Assembly: GCA_905182555.1 (NCBI GenBank)
Contig: CAJJBX010000026.1
Location: forward strand, 1 to 49,358
Source of the DNA: an uncultured Ilumatobacter sp.
GTDB lineage: Bacteria; Actinomycetota; Acidimicrobiia; Acidimicrobiales; Ilumatobacteraceae
Direction of reading: 5' to 3'
DNA length: 49,358 nt
The notes under the pieces were generated by a model that saw only the letters and a list, made by a program, of their open reading frames with translations, was not told where the DNA came from and did not search any database. The position numbers were made by a program, and so were the translations under genes. Below are positions 24,469 through 32,748 of this stretch, one piece after another. Position 1 is the stretch's first letter. Each line of letters opens with the position of its first letter.

Positions 24469-25380
24469 TTAGGTGTGGATTTCCTCAAGAGTCAAGGCGG
24501 ATGCCTCGACCCCCGTGAGGAACTCGATGCTCGCGAGAACATCGAGAATGGGGCCGGCACCGACCTCGGGTTCATCCGAGGTGATGGCAGCGTCTTGTTC
24601 GAGTACATACCACTGGTCGTACCCGCGAGCTTCAAGTTCGGTGACGATGGCACCAATGGGAACGTCGCCGCTTCCCAGGTTGCAGAACATTCCAGCCTGC
24701 ACACCCTCCATGATCGATTGTTCTTGGCGAAAGACCGGCAGGGCCTTGTCCATCACGACATCTTTGAGGTGGACGTGCTTGATCCGGTCGAATGCACTGT
24801 TGAGGAATTCCATTGGATCCATGCCTCCGATCTGCATGTGGCCCATGTCGAAGGTCCAGCCAACATCGGAGTGTTCGAGCACATTGAGGATGTCGTCGCG
24901 CGTTTCCACGATGGTGCGCAGATGCGGATGCATTGCATGCGTCATGCCGTACTCCCCCAGGATGTCGTCAATAACTGACAACATCTTCGCACCATGCTGC
25001 CAATCCGACGAATCGAGATCGCGGCGCGGGCCCCAATTCCAGTCGGTGACGGGTGAGGAGACGAAGAGCGTGCCACCTGCGGCGGACATCAATTTGGCTG
25101 CACGGTGCGTTGCGTCGATGGTCGCCTGCACTTCGCTCGGCTCGTGAATAACCACCGGAACAAAGCCGCCGATCATCGTCAGGTCGTACTGCTGACAGAG
25201 ATCTTTGAGTTTGGCCGGATCGGTGGGCAAATAGCCATCGGAACCAAGTTCGGTCGCCGAGAGGCCGAGTTGCTGCATCTCACCGAGTACCCGATCGGGT
25301 GACAGTTCGATTCCCCAACCAGGGACTTCGCAGACACCCCAGGAAATGGGTGCGCCGGCGAGGCGCTGCATGATCGACAT
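24469..25380 (-). CDS. iolE: Inosose dehydratase IolE-like (xylose isomerase-like TIM barrel)
   Basis: A 303-residue metal-dependent TIM barrel. The N-terminus AGAPISWGVCEVPGWG is the hallmark of IolE. LGLSATELGSDGYLP, MHPHLRTIVET (His ligand region), VGWTFDMGHMQIGG (Asp/His metal ligands), HVHLKDV and a C-terminal QWYVLEQDA follow. It dehydrates 2-keto-myo-inositol to the 1,2-dione that IolD hydrolyses. It is also related to MocC of rhizopine catabolism. It is the first gene of the operon, with a GGGGGA ribosome site in its leader and the palindromic operator 76-91 bases upstream. Confidence 0.9.
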   Translation of the reverse strand: MSIMQRLAGAPISWGVCEVPGWGIELSPDRVLGEMQQLGLSATELGSDGYLPTDPAKLKDLCQQYDLTMIGGFVPVVIHEPSEVQATIDATHRAAKLMSAAGGTLFVSSPVTDWNWGPRRDLDSSDWQHGAKMLSVIDDILGEYGMTHAMHPHLRTIVETRDDILNVLEHSDVGWTFDMGHMQIGGMDPMEFLNSAFDRIKHVHLKDVVMDKALPVFRQEQSIMEGVQAGMFCNLGSGDVPIGAIVTELEARGYDQWYVLEQDAAITSDEPEVGAGPILDVLASIEFLTGVEASALTLEEIHT

Positions 25381-25455
25381 CGGTGTGGTCCCCCTCAGGA
25401 CTCCGCCGCAACGAGTTCAAGCTCATGCTTCGAACTCGCCGCTTGACGAATGTGT

Positions 25456-25471
25456 ATTAGAGCGCTCTAAT
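25456..25471. promoter_or_regulatory. Palindromic operator in the iolE/lacI divergent promoter region
   Basis: ATTAGAGCGCTCTAAT is a perfect 16-base palindrome with a central CG, the normal form of a LacI/GalR-family operator. It lies in the 237-base gap between the divergent iolE and lacI starts. TAATAC overlapping its iolE-proximal edge could serve as a -10 box, so repressor binding would occlude the operon promoter. Nothing else obvious was found in the gap except a good GAAGAAGGGG ribosome site before lacI. Confidence 0.75.
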
Positions 25472-25617
25472 GTAAGAACGTCATAACTATGACTGCAGGC
25501 ACAACGCCTTGTCAAGTGGGAAGTGCAAGAACCCATTTCGGACAACAACGTCCGAGCCGGGCACCATCATGAACGGGATCGCGGCCAACACGCGCAGAAA
25601 CGAAGAAGGGGTAAAAC

Positions 25618-26622
25618 GTGGCACAACCGACGATGCAACAGGTAGCCGAGCTTGCTGGAGTATCGACGGCGCTCGTCTCACTCGTCATGCGCGACGCCCC
25701 CAATGTCAGCGACTACCGACGCCAGCTCGTCCTCGCTGCTGCCGACGAACTGGGCTACCGCCCCAATGTTTTGGCACGAAATCTGGCGTCTCGACGAACC
25801 CAGACCATCGGCGTCGTACTCAACGACCTCCACAACCCGTTCTTCGCAGAGATCCTTGACGGACTGCAAGCCGCAGCCGATGAGAGCGACTACCGGCTTC
25901 TGATCGGAAATGGAAGCCATTCGCAACTCGGCGAAGAACGGTCTGTTGAGACCTTCCTGCAGTTCCGTGCCGACGGCCTCGTGATCGCTGGCTCGATGCT
26001 CAGCGACGATTTACTCGAACGCACATCTCGAACCGCTCCAATCGTGGTCGTCGGCCGGACATCATCGAGCAAGGTCTTCGACACAGCAAACACCGACGAC
26101 CAAGTCGGTGCACGTCTCGTCATCGATCACCTCGTCGCTCTCGGCCACCAGCGCATCGCCCATATCGACGGCGGTCGCGGGGCCGGTGTCATCGAGCGTC
26201 GAGCCGGCTACCGCACAGCAATGCGTGCACATGGCCTGGGCGAACATATCCATGTCGTGCGCGGTGATTTCACCGAGGCAGGAGGACGCAAGGCCGCGCA
26301 GACGCTGATGCAGCATGATCGACGCCCAACCGCGATCTTCGCCGGTAACGACCTCAGCGCCGTCGGCGCCCTCGACATCGTCGAGAATCTCGGGTTCGAC
26401 GTTCCCGGCGATGTGTCGATCGTCGGCTACGACAACACCGCGCTCGCAGCGATGCACCACGTGTCGCTCACCACCATTAACCAGCCCACCGAAGAACTGG
26501 GCCGCGCGGCCATCGGCCTTCTGCTGGAACGCCTCGACGGCGACCGAACCAAAGCAACTCACCACGTCGCTGAGCCCGAACTGATCCGTCGGTCGACAAG
26601 CGGCTCTCCCCCGGCCTCTTGA
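25618..26622 (+). CDS. LacI-family transcriptional regulator of the cyclitol operon
   Basis: A 334-residue regulator, GTG start with a purine-rich site GAAGAAGGGG. The N-terminal helix-turn-helix reads TMQQVAELAGVSTALVSLVMRD (about residues 5-26) followed by the hinge YRPNVLARNLASRRTQTIGVV. The ligand domain has the type-1 periplasmic-binding fold: NDLHNPFFAEILDGL, FRADGLVIAGSM, HLVALGHQRIAHIDGG, RPTAIFAGNDLSAVGAL, VPGDVSIVGYDNT and TINQPTEELG. It is divergently transcribed from the iol operon with a perfect palindrome between them, so it probably represses the operon and itself and is released by a cyclitol or pathway intermediate. The inducer is not deducible. Confidence 0.92.
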   Translation: MAQPTMQQVAELAGVSTALVSLVMRDAPNVSDYRRQLVLAAADELGYRPNVLARNLASRRTQTIGVVLNDLHNPFFAEILDGLQAAADESDYRLLIGNGSHSQLGEERSVETFLQFRADGLVIAGSMLSDDLLERTSRTAPIVVVGRTSSSKVFDTANTDDQVGARLVIDHLVALGHQRIAHIDGGRGAGVIERRAGYRTAMRAHGLGEHIHVVRGDFTEAGGRKAAQTLMQHDRRPTAIFAGNDLSAVGALDIVENLGFDVPGDVSIVGYDNTALAAMHHVSLTTINQPTEELGRAAIGLLLERLDGDRTKATHHVAEPELIRRSTSGSPPAS

Positions 26623-26636
26623 CCACCCGCACCAGG

Positions 26637-26752
26637 CCCCCCTCCTCCTCCTCCTCCTCCTCCTCCTCCTCCTCCTCCTCCTCCTCCTCCTCCCTCCCCC
26701 CTCCTCCTCCTCGCCTCCCCCCTCCTCCTCCTCCTCCTCCTCGTCCCCCCTC
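26637..26752. repeat. Polypyrimidine CTC-triplet tract
   Basis: About 115 bases almost entirely of C and T, broken by only two G residues. It includes about 17 uninterrupted CTC/CCT triplets from 26640, then C-runs and a second triplet block. It occupies nearly the whole gap between the lacI stop and the next gene. Homopurine-homopyrimidine mirror-like DNA of this length can form triplex (H-DNA). Apparent reading frames across it (poly-Ser, poly-Glu) are artefacts of the repeat. Confidence 0.9.
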
Positions 26753-26775
26753 ACGCATATCGATTCGAGATCATC

Positions 26776-27900
26776 ATGACGACATCACTCTCCCCGGTCC
26801 GCGTTGGCGTGCTCGGCACCAGTTGGTGGGCCGACTCCATGTATCTGCCGGCGCTCACTGCACACCCCGATGTCGAGATCGTCGGACTCTGCGGCCGAAC
26901 CTCGGCCAAGGCAAAGGCGCTCGCCACCCAGTGGAACGTGCCGTGGTGGTCCGTCGACAGCAACGAGTTTCTCGACCCCGAACGGCTCGATGCCGTGGTC
27001 ATCGCGACGTCGAACGACAGCCACGAAGCGCTCACGCTGCTCGCCATCGAGCGCGGCTTACACGTCCTCTGTGAGAAGCCAATCGCCACATCGGTCGCGG
27101 CTGCACAGGCAATGGCCGACGCTGCGGCCGCATCTGGCACGACCACCCTTGTCCCGTTCACATATCGGTACATGCCGAATTTTCAGTACGTGAAACGTCT
27201 GATCGACACCGGTTTTGTCGGCCAACCGTTCCACCTGAACATGCGCTACTTCACCGGCTTCGCACGAGACAGCGACTACAGCTGGCGTTTCGACACCGAA
27301 CTCGCAGGTTCGGGCGTGCTTGGCGACCTTGGCTCACACTGGTTGCACGTTGCGCGTTGGCTGCTCGGCGAAGTGACAGAGATCAGCTGCATGAGTTCCA
27401 CATTCATCAATCGAGAACTTCGACCCGACGGCTCCGACTATGACCGCAGCGAGGACTCAGCACAGATGACCGTACGGTTCGAGAATGGCGCATACGGCAC
27501 GCTTCAAGTCAGCGCCGTCTGCTGGGAAGGCACCGACTTCGGCCAGACGCATCACCTCGATCTTCACGGCACCAACGGCACCGTCTATTCGCTCAACGAC
27601 TGGTCAACGGTGCAGGAAGTGCGCGGCCTCGCAGCCGGAGCGACCGGACCAACACAGGTGATGCCGATCCCCGACGACATCTGGGGCGAGGCGCGCCGGG
27701 ATCGGGTGCACGACACCTACCGCGATGTGTTCCGGGTCAATCGTGCGATGATCGGCGAGTGGGCCGATGCCGTGCGCGACGGCGTACCAATCAGCAGCGA
27801 ACTGGCTCCGGACCTCGCCGAAGGAGCCCGAGTCCAACACCTGCTTGAGTTGGCGGCCAAGAGCGCAGCAACCGACGGGCGCCTGCTCGACGCAAGATGA
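26776..27900 (+). CDS. Gfo/Idh/MocA family oxidoreductase
   Basis: A 374-residue NAD(P)-dependent oxidoreductase. Rossmann start VRVGVLGTSWWADSMYLPAL, then VIATSNDSHEAL, CEKPIATS with the catalytic lysine, and TYRYMPNFQYVKRLIDTG. The C-terminal domain has GSGVLGDLGSHWLHVARWLLGE, where the aspartate and histidine fit the D-x3-H active-site pattern, and HHLDLHGTNGTVYSLNDW. It is encoded downstream of the lacI regulator on the same strand, so it probably belongs to the same regulon and acts on another cyclitol or a sugar. The GTSWWAD cofactor loop departs from GxGxxG at its third position. Its stop overlaps the next start (ATGA). Confidence 0.88.
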   Translation: MTTSLSPVRVGVLGTSWWADSMYLPALTAHPDVEIVGLCGRTSAKAKALATQWNVPWWSVDSNEFLDPERLDAVVIATSNDSHEALTLLAIERGLHVLCEKPIATSVAAAQAMADAAAASGTTTLVPFTYRYMPNFQYVKRLIDTGFVGQPFHLNMRYFTGFARDSDYSWRFDTELAGSGVLGDLGSHWLHVARWLLGEVTEISCMSSTFINRELRPDGSDYDRSEDSAQMTVRFENGAYGTLQVSAVCWEGTDFGQTHHLDLHGTNGTVYSLNDWSTVQEVRGLAAGATGPTQVMPIPDDIWGEARRDRVHDTYRDVFRVNRAMIGEWADAVRDGVPISSELAPDLAEGARVQHLLELAAKSAATDGRLLDAR

Positions 27901-28661
27901 ATACCTGGCACGGCCTTGCGCTGAAACGATCGCCCCACCGTTCTGTCGTGGCACCTGTCGCGGCATCTGTCTTGACCGCGCTGGTCGCACTGGCTGGCTG
28001 CGCCTCCAATGGTCCAGACATGGCTGGCACGGCCTTGGGGACAGGCCCCGTTGAGTCTGCTGCTGCCGAGGAGCCCGCACTGGTGGCGAGTGGCGTCGGG
28101 GTGATCGCCGAGGGCTGCAGCCTGGTCGCCAACCTCGGAAGTGGGGTCGTCGTCGAGCGTTCCGCTCAGGTGGCGACCGCTGCCCACACAGTGCGCGGCG
28201 CGTCGATGCTCACTGTCGTCGATGCCGAAGGCCGTCTGTTCTCAGCGTCCGTCACCAGCTTCGACAAGGACAGCGACCTGGCATTGCTCGAAGTCCCGAC
28301 GCTCAGCGCTCCGCCCCTCAGCATCGGCACCGCTCGAGTTGGACCCGCCACCTTGATCACCTGGCGCCGCACCGACGGCGTCACGCAACAACTCGTCGAT
28401 GTCACCCGGCTACTGAAGATCAACATCGAAGACATCTACACCGACGAGGTCGTGCAACGTACCGGTATGGAAGTCGACGGGGAAGTCATCGTCGGCCAAT
28501 CGGGCGGACCAGTCGTCGACGCCAGCGGCGAGGTGATCGGGATTAACTATGCAACTTCAAAAGACCGAGGTGCCGTCGGCTTCGCGACCGACCACACCGA
28601 GCTGCGCGAACTGATCGAGGCTCGATCACCCGACGGGGTGGCCAACGGCCGGTGCCCCTGA
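27897..28661 (+). CDS. Trypsin-like serine protease, secreted lipoprotein
   Basis: A 254-residue protein. After a basic N-terminus, a hydrophobic segment ends VALAGC, with lipobox cysteine 35, so it is exported and lipid-anchored. The S1C trypsin-like fold follows, with a full triad: His97 in ATAAHTV, Asp127 in DSDLALLEV and Ser202 in GQSGGPVVDASGEVIGI. No PDZ domain follows, unlike DegP/HtrA. The ATG overlaps the stop of the Gfo/Idh/MocA gene by 4 bases, so the two are translationally coupled, an unexpected pairing. Its 3' end overlaps the convergent MFS gene by 36 bases. The substrate is unknown. Confidence 0.85.
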   Translation: MNTWHGLALKRSPHRSVVAPVAASVLTALVALAGCASNGPDMAGTALGTGPVESAAAEEPALVASGVGVIAEGCSLVANLGSGVVVERSAQVATAAHTVRGASMLTVVDAEGRLFSASVTSFDKDSDLALLEVPTLSAPPLSIGTARVGPATLITWRRTDGVTQQLVDVTRLLKINIEDIYTDEVVQRTGMEVDGEVIVGQSGGPVVDASGEVIGINYATSKDRGAVGFATDHTELRELIEARSPDGVANGRCP

Positions 28662-29825
28662 ACGCATCCCGGCAAAAAAGACGAACACCGTCGCCACCGC
28701 TGCAGCGATGGTGACCATCACCAGCGCGGTCGAGATCGTGAGCACCGAAGCGATCGACGTCACGATAAGCGGCATGGTCATCCCGGGATAGCCGAGCAGA
28801 TACACCGTCGAGGTCAACGATCCACGCTGCTCGTTCGTCGCCATTGCCCCGGCGAGCGCCAGGCACGACATCGTGATCACGCCCGACGCAACGCCGAGTA
28901 ACGGCGCAGCAACCAGCACCAGCGGCCACTCATCGGTGACGAACGCGAAAGTTCCGATCACGTAGCCAAGGGTGCCACACGCCATTCCAATGGGCAGCGC
29001 CACCCGACCACCAAGGCGCCCGACAATCGGCTTCGCACCCAGGCCACCCCAGGCTGTGATAGTTCCCGCTGCAGCAGCAATCGCCACCTCGCCGACCTCG
29101 ACTGCGTCACTAATCAGCACGGGGAACAATGCAAACCCCATGGAGGGAAACGCAAACATCCAGATCACTGCTGGAAGAATCACCATCAGAAACGTGCGCC
29201 GGGCAGCAACCGGGACACCGAACGATGGCCTGACGCGATGGCCTGGTTTCGACCGATGTGTTTCACTGACTGGCCAGACGATGCCGAGCGCTCCCACGAT
29301 CGCGACCACGTGGAACAGAAACGGAAGGACCAGCGGCGCAGGGAGCAACCAGTGGAAAACCGCCGAAACTGGCGCCCCTGCGCCGAAGCCCGCAAACGAC
29401 AACAGCGTCGTGGTCAGTGCAGCTCGTTGTTCGTTGCCCGGGCCGAACAACTCAAGCAACCACGCTGCTCCGACGCCGAGCACTGCGCCGCTGGCCGCAC
29501 CCAGCACGAGCCGGCTGACGAGCAGAGCAATGAACTCATCACGCCCGAAGATCATGCCGACCGAGGCGATGCCCGACATCGCCATCATTGGCAGCACGAT
29601 CGGTCGGCGACCGAAACGATCAGAGAGTGCCCCACCGAGCACGAGGCTCGCGAGAATGCCCACGACGTACACGACGAAGATCGCCATCGTTTGCGATGCC
29701 GACAAGGCAAGGCGGTCCTTGTAAAGCACGAGGAACGGCGTCGACACATTCGTGCCGTACGCAACGACGAACATGCCAATGGCGATTCGAGCGACCTGTC
29801 GATTCATTGGTAGCCGCAGCTGCAT
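28626..29825 (-). CDS. MFS transporter
   Basis: A 399-residue major facilitator with 12 predicted membrane segments. The inter-helix 2-3 signature appears as GGALSDRFGRRPIV, a second copy-like motif GGLGAKPIVGRLGGRV marks the start of the C-terminal half, and RLVLGAASGAVLGVGAAWL resembles motif C-like packing of exporters. A second ATG at 29805-29807 (MNRQVARIAIGMF) is an equally good start. Likely an efflux carrier for drugs or metabolites; the substrate is not predictable. It is convergent with, and overlaps, the protease gene, and is divergent from the enoyl-CoA hydratase gene. Confidence 0.87.
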   Translation of the reverse strand: MQLRLPMNRQVARIAIGMFVVAYGTNVSTPFLVLYKDRLALSASQTMAIFVVYVVGILASLVLGGALSDRFGRRPIVLPMMAMSGIASVGMIFGRDEFIALLVSRLVLGAASGAVLGVGAAWLLELFGPGNEQRAALTTTLLSFAGFGAGAPVSAVFHWLLPAPLVLPFLFHVVAIVGALGIVWPVSETHRSKPGHRVRPSFGVPVAARRTFLMVILPAVIWMFAFPSMGFALFPVLISDAVEVGEVAIAAAAGTITAWGGLGAKPIVGRLGGRVALPIGMACGTLGYVIGTFAFVTDEWPLVLVAAPLLGVASGVITMSCLALAGAMATNEQRGSLTSTVYLLGYPGMTMPLIVTSIASVLTISTALVMVTIAAAVATVFVFFAGMRSGAPAVGHPVG

Positions 29826-29876
29826 CGACGGCGACGTTACGTCGTCTGCAAGACAGATCTCCTAACGTGCGACTCC

Positions 29877-30742
29877 GTGAGCACCAAACCAGCATCGAAG
29901 ACCAAACCAGCAGGCATCGACCTCGAGATCTACGCCGAATACGACCGGCTGCTGTTCGACCTTCCGACAGGGCCGGGCGGAGGCGTGCTGCGCATCACGC
30001 TCAACGACCCCGACAAGTTCAACGCAACCGACGCCGCCGTTCACCTGCAGTTATCACGAATCTTCCGCACGATCCACGACGACGAGTCCGTTCGGGCCGT
30101 CGTGGTCACCGGAGCGGGCCGAGCCTTTTCAGCGGGAGGCGACCTCGACTGGATCAGCGAACAGGTCGGTGACTACGCGCAGACCATGCGCGTGATGAAA
30201 GAAGCCGGTGACATCGTCCGAACGATGATCGAGTGCGACACGCCAACTCAGAGTAAAACACGGTGTTGCCGTCGGGGCCGGTGTTGTCTGTGGCCAACGT
30301 TCCAGTCGCGTGCATGGTGAACGAGTCGGCCAAGCTGACCGACGGGCACATCCGGCTCGGCGTGGGGGCCGGCGACCACGCCGTGGCAATCTGGCCGCTG
30401 CTCTGCGGCATGGCAAAGGCGAAGTACTACCTTCTCACTGCCGACTTCGTTGATGGCAAGGAAGCCGAACGGATCGGCCTCGTCTCCAAGGCAGTGCCCG
30501 CTGACGACGTGATGGCGACAGCGCTCGAGGTCGCGAACAAGCTTGCTGCGGGCCCGGTCGATGCAACACGGCTGACGAAGCGTGCGCTCAACCACTGGAT
30601 CCGCCAGGCCCTTCCGAACTTCGAGGCCTCACTTGCCTACGAGATGCTTAACTTCCTCGGCCCCGATGCCGCAGAAGGCCTCGCCGCGCTCAAAGAAAAG
30701 CGCGCGCCGAACTTCCACCAAGCAGACGAGACTGCCGACTGA
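29877..30742 (+). pseudogene. Enoyl-CoA hydratase/isomerase family, broken by two frameshifts
   Basis: From GTG 29877 the crotonase fold starts normally: LRITLNDPDKFNATD, AVVVTGAGRAFSAGGDLDWI (oxyanion-hole region), IECDTPTQSK. At about 30258 the frame fails. The sequence GVAVGAGVVC is found one frame over at 30262-30291, and from about 30293 the protein resumes in the third frame with ANVPVACMVNESAKLTDGHIRLGVGAGDHA through KAKYYLLTADFVDGKEAERIGLV to the stop at 30742. The second break appears to have lost several bases between C and A, which is more than a simple miscall. The downstream phosphatase starts at the same base as this stop. Either a recent pseudogene or a sequencing problem. Confidence 0.75.
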
Positions 30743-31563
30743 TGGATCTCCCTGACCAGTTCGACAAGCCGTTCGAGAAGCAGCTCGCAAGCGAACTCGA
30801 CCTTGCGCTGCGCGTCGCCGACGCGGCCGACGCATTCACGCTGCCGCGCTTCATTGACCGCGACTTCACCGTTGATTGGAAGACCAACGCGACCGAAGTA
30901 ACCGAGATCGATCGCCAGGCCGAAACGCTGATCGTCAACGCATTGGTCGGCGAGCGTCCAGATCATGCTGCGTTCGGCGAGGAGCATGGCGCCGCCGGCG
31001 ACCAGAGCTCCCCGTGGCGCTGGGTGATCGATCCAATCGATGGAACCTCCGGCTTTGTGCGCGGCATTCCGGTGTGGGCCTCGCTCATTGCACTGACCCA
31101 TGAGAACGAGGCCGTACTCGGCGTCGTGTCTGCGCCAGCGCTGGGCTTTCGTTGGTGGGGCGGCGTTGGCCTGGGCGCATACGTGCAATCGCACACCGGC
31201 ACGACGCGATCAATAGCAGTTTCTGCCGTCACGGCACTCGACGAAGCCCAGGTCAGTATCACCCACAACTCCGGTTGGGATCGGCTGGGCAAGACCGATC
31301 GGCTCGTTGCACTGCAGCAGCAGGCCCGACGCAGCCGCGGCATGGGCGACTTCTGGCAACACATGCTTGTTGCCGAGGGTGCAATGGACGTGGCGGTCGA
31401 CGCTGTCGGTGTGGCCGCTTACGACCTGGCCGCGATCAAACCAATCGTCGAAGCTGCCGGCGGCACCTTCACTGACCGTCTCGGCGAAGCAACATACGAA
31501 CACGACACGGCCGTCAGCTCGAACGGCCACCTCCACGACACGGTGATCGCCCTCCTCAAGTAG
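30742..31563 (+). CDS. Inositol monophosphatase-superfamily phosphatase (histidinol-phosphatase-like)
   Basis: A 273-residue Mg2+-dependent phosphatase. Metal-binding motifs are GEEHG (79-83) and WVIDPIDGTSGFVRG (from residue 94), and a late DVAVDAVGVAAYDLAAIKPIVEAAGG carries the third-metal aspartate. The FVRGIPVWASLIAL extension resembles the HisN-type bacterial histidinol phosphatases of actinobacteria more than classic SuhB, but inositol-1-phosphate phosphatase activity cannot be excluded. The start ATG abuts the stop of the enoyl-CoA hydratase frame (TGATG). A gene product that supplies or salvages inositol would be of interest near the catabolic operon, but the distance is 5 kb and no shared promoter is seen. 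Confidence 0.87.
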   Translation: MDLPDQFDKPFEKQLASELDLALRVADAADAFTLPRFIDRDFTVDWKTNATEVTEIDRQAETLIVNALVGERPDHAAFGEEHGAAGDQSSPWRWVIDPIDGTSGFVRGIPVWASLIALTHENEAVLGVVSAPALGFRWWGGVGLGAYVQSHTGTTRSIAVSAVTALDEAQVSITHNSGWDRLGKTDRLVALQQQARRSRGMGDFWQHMLVAEGAMDVAVDAVGVAAYDLAAIKPIVEAAGGTFTDRLGEATYEHDTAVSSNGHLHDTVIALLK

Positions 31564-31579
31564 GCGTAGCCTCGGCTCG

Positions 31580-32464
31580 ATGGATGTACATGTCGACTCG
31601 GAAACAGCACCGCTTCGATCAGTGATCGTCGGCTATCCAGACAATTTCTTAGACGTCGAGCCTGAGATCATCAATGAGACACAACGTAAGTTCTACGATT
31701 GCCCCGACGCGCCCACCAAAGAAGCGGTCACCAAGCAACTGAACGGGTTCATCTCCGTAATCGAGGCCCACGGGGTCACGGTGCATCAGCCTCGGCCGCT
31801 CCCTTACATCCCCGACCAGATGATGACTCGCGACATCGGCGTCGTGATCGGCGACACCTTTGTTGTCACCACGATGGCGGCGAAGAGCAGGCGACATGAG
31901 TGGCGCGGTTACGCCCACCTGTTCGAGCACTTCTCCCCGCACACGAAGGTCCTCTTCGGCCCGGAAGACCTTGTTATTGAGGGCGGCGACGTCATCGTCG
32001 ACAAGGGCAAAGTGTTCGTCGGTATCGGCCAGCGGACCACACTGGCCGGGGCTGCCTGGCTCATGCAGTTGGTACCCGAATACGAAATCGTGCCGATCAA
32101 TCTGCGCGGGCTGACCGATGGCGAGGATGTCCTCCACCTCGACTGCTCGTTCCTCCCCGTCGGAGCGAACAGCGCGCTCATCTATCCCGACGGCATGCGG
32201 GAAGTCCCGGCGACCGTCCGCGAAACATACGACCTCATCGAAGTGACTCGCGAAGAGCAGCAGCGCCTCGGCACCAACGTGCTGTCGCTCGACCCGCAAA
32301 CGGTCGTCTCGCAGCCAACGTCGCGACGCATCAACGACGAAATGCGGGCGCGCGGGATCACCGTGATCGAAGTGCCGTACAGCGAGCCACCCAAAACGGG
32401 CGGCAGCTTCCGCTGTTGCACGCTCCCCTTGCACCGTTCGTTCTCATCTGCCGTTCTGATCTGA
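31580..32464 (+). CDS. Arginine deiminase/dimethylargininase-family guanidino hydrolase
   Basis: A 294-residue pentein-fold protein. Conserved positions: MTRDIGVVIGD (83-92), EGGDV (134-138, acidic guanidino ligands), HLDCSFLPV with catalytic His186, and the C-terminal KTGGSFRCCTLPLHR with the nucleophilic cysteine, most likely Cys280. Reactions in the family are hydrolysis of arginine, dimethylarginine or other guanidines, or amidino transfer; the last would need an acceptor. The close spacing to the phosphatase gene (16 bases) suggests one transcript. Substrate choice between arginine and methylated arginine is open. Confidence 0.85.
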   Translation: MDVHVDSETAPLRSVIVGYPDNFLDVEPEIINETQRKFYDCPDAPTKEAVTKQLNGFISVIEAHGVTVHQPRPLPYIPDQMMTRDIGVVIGDTFVVTTMAAKSRRHEWRGYAHLFEHFSPHTKVLFGPEDLVIEGGDVIVDKGKVFVGIGQRTTLAGAAWLMQLVPEYEIVPINLRGLTDGEDVLHLDCSFLPVGANSALIYPDGMREVPATVRETYDLIEVTREEQQRLGTNVLSLDPQTVVSQPTSRRINDEMRARGITVIEVPYSEPPKTGGSFRCCTLPLHRSFSSAVLI

Positions 32465-32748
32465 CGATTTGCTTGGAGGCCAGCAGGCCCCCGTGAACGA
32501 GTTCAGTGTTCTGCCAAGCGAAGAAGCGAATCCAGAGCGGGGGCGACATTCAACTCAGCCGTCGCGATCAGTGACACAGCGCGTCCGATGCGATGGTGTC
32601 AACCTCTGCTCGCCACCGTCGACGGCATCTCCCGAAGTACGACTGACGACGTGTTCGACGACAATCGCTGCGGACCCCACGACGCGGTCGTGGCGACACC
32701 CCGCCCGCACCCGCAAAGTCGACAACATTGGTTGGGTATCGTGTCGAG

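Noticed and set aside
26477..26758. Long Glu/Arg-rich and Ser/Pro-rich frames on both strands over the CTC tract
   Set aside because: They are direct translations of a triplet repeat and have no non-repeat coding character.
30742..31563. Inositol-1-phosphate phosphatase feeding the iol operon
   Set aside because: The superfamily is clear, but details resemble histidinol-phosphatase types and no shared regulation with the operon is visible.
32465..32748. Possible small genes or RNA in the 284-base gap before the PLP enzyme
   Set aside because: Frames lack starts and coding texture; no tRNA cloverleaf or clear hairpin was found.
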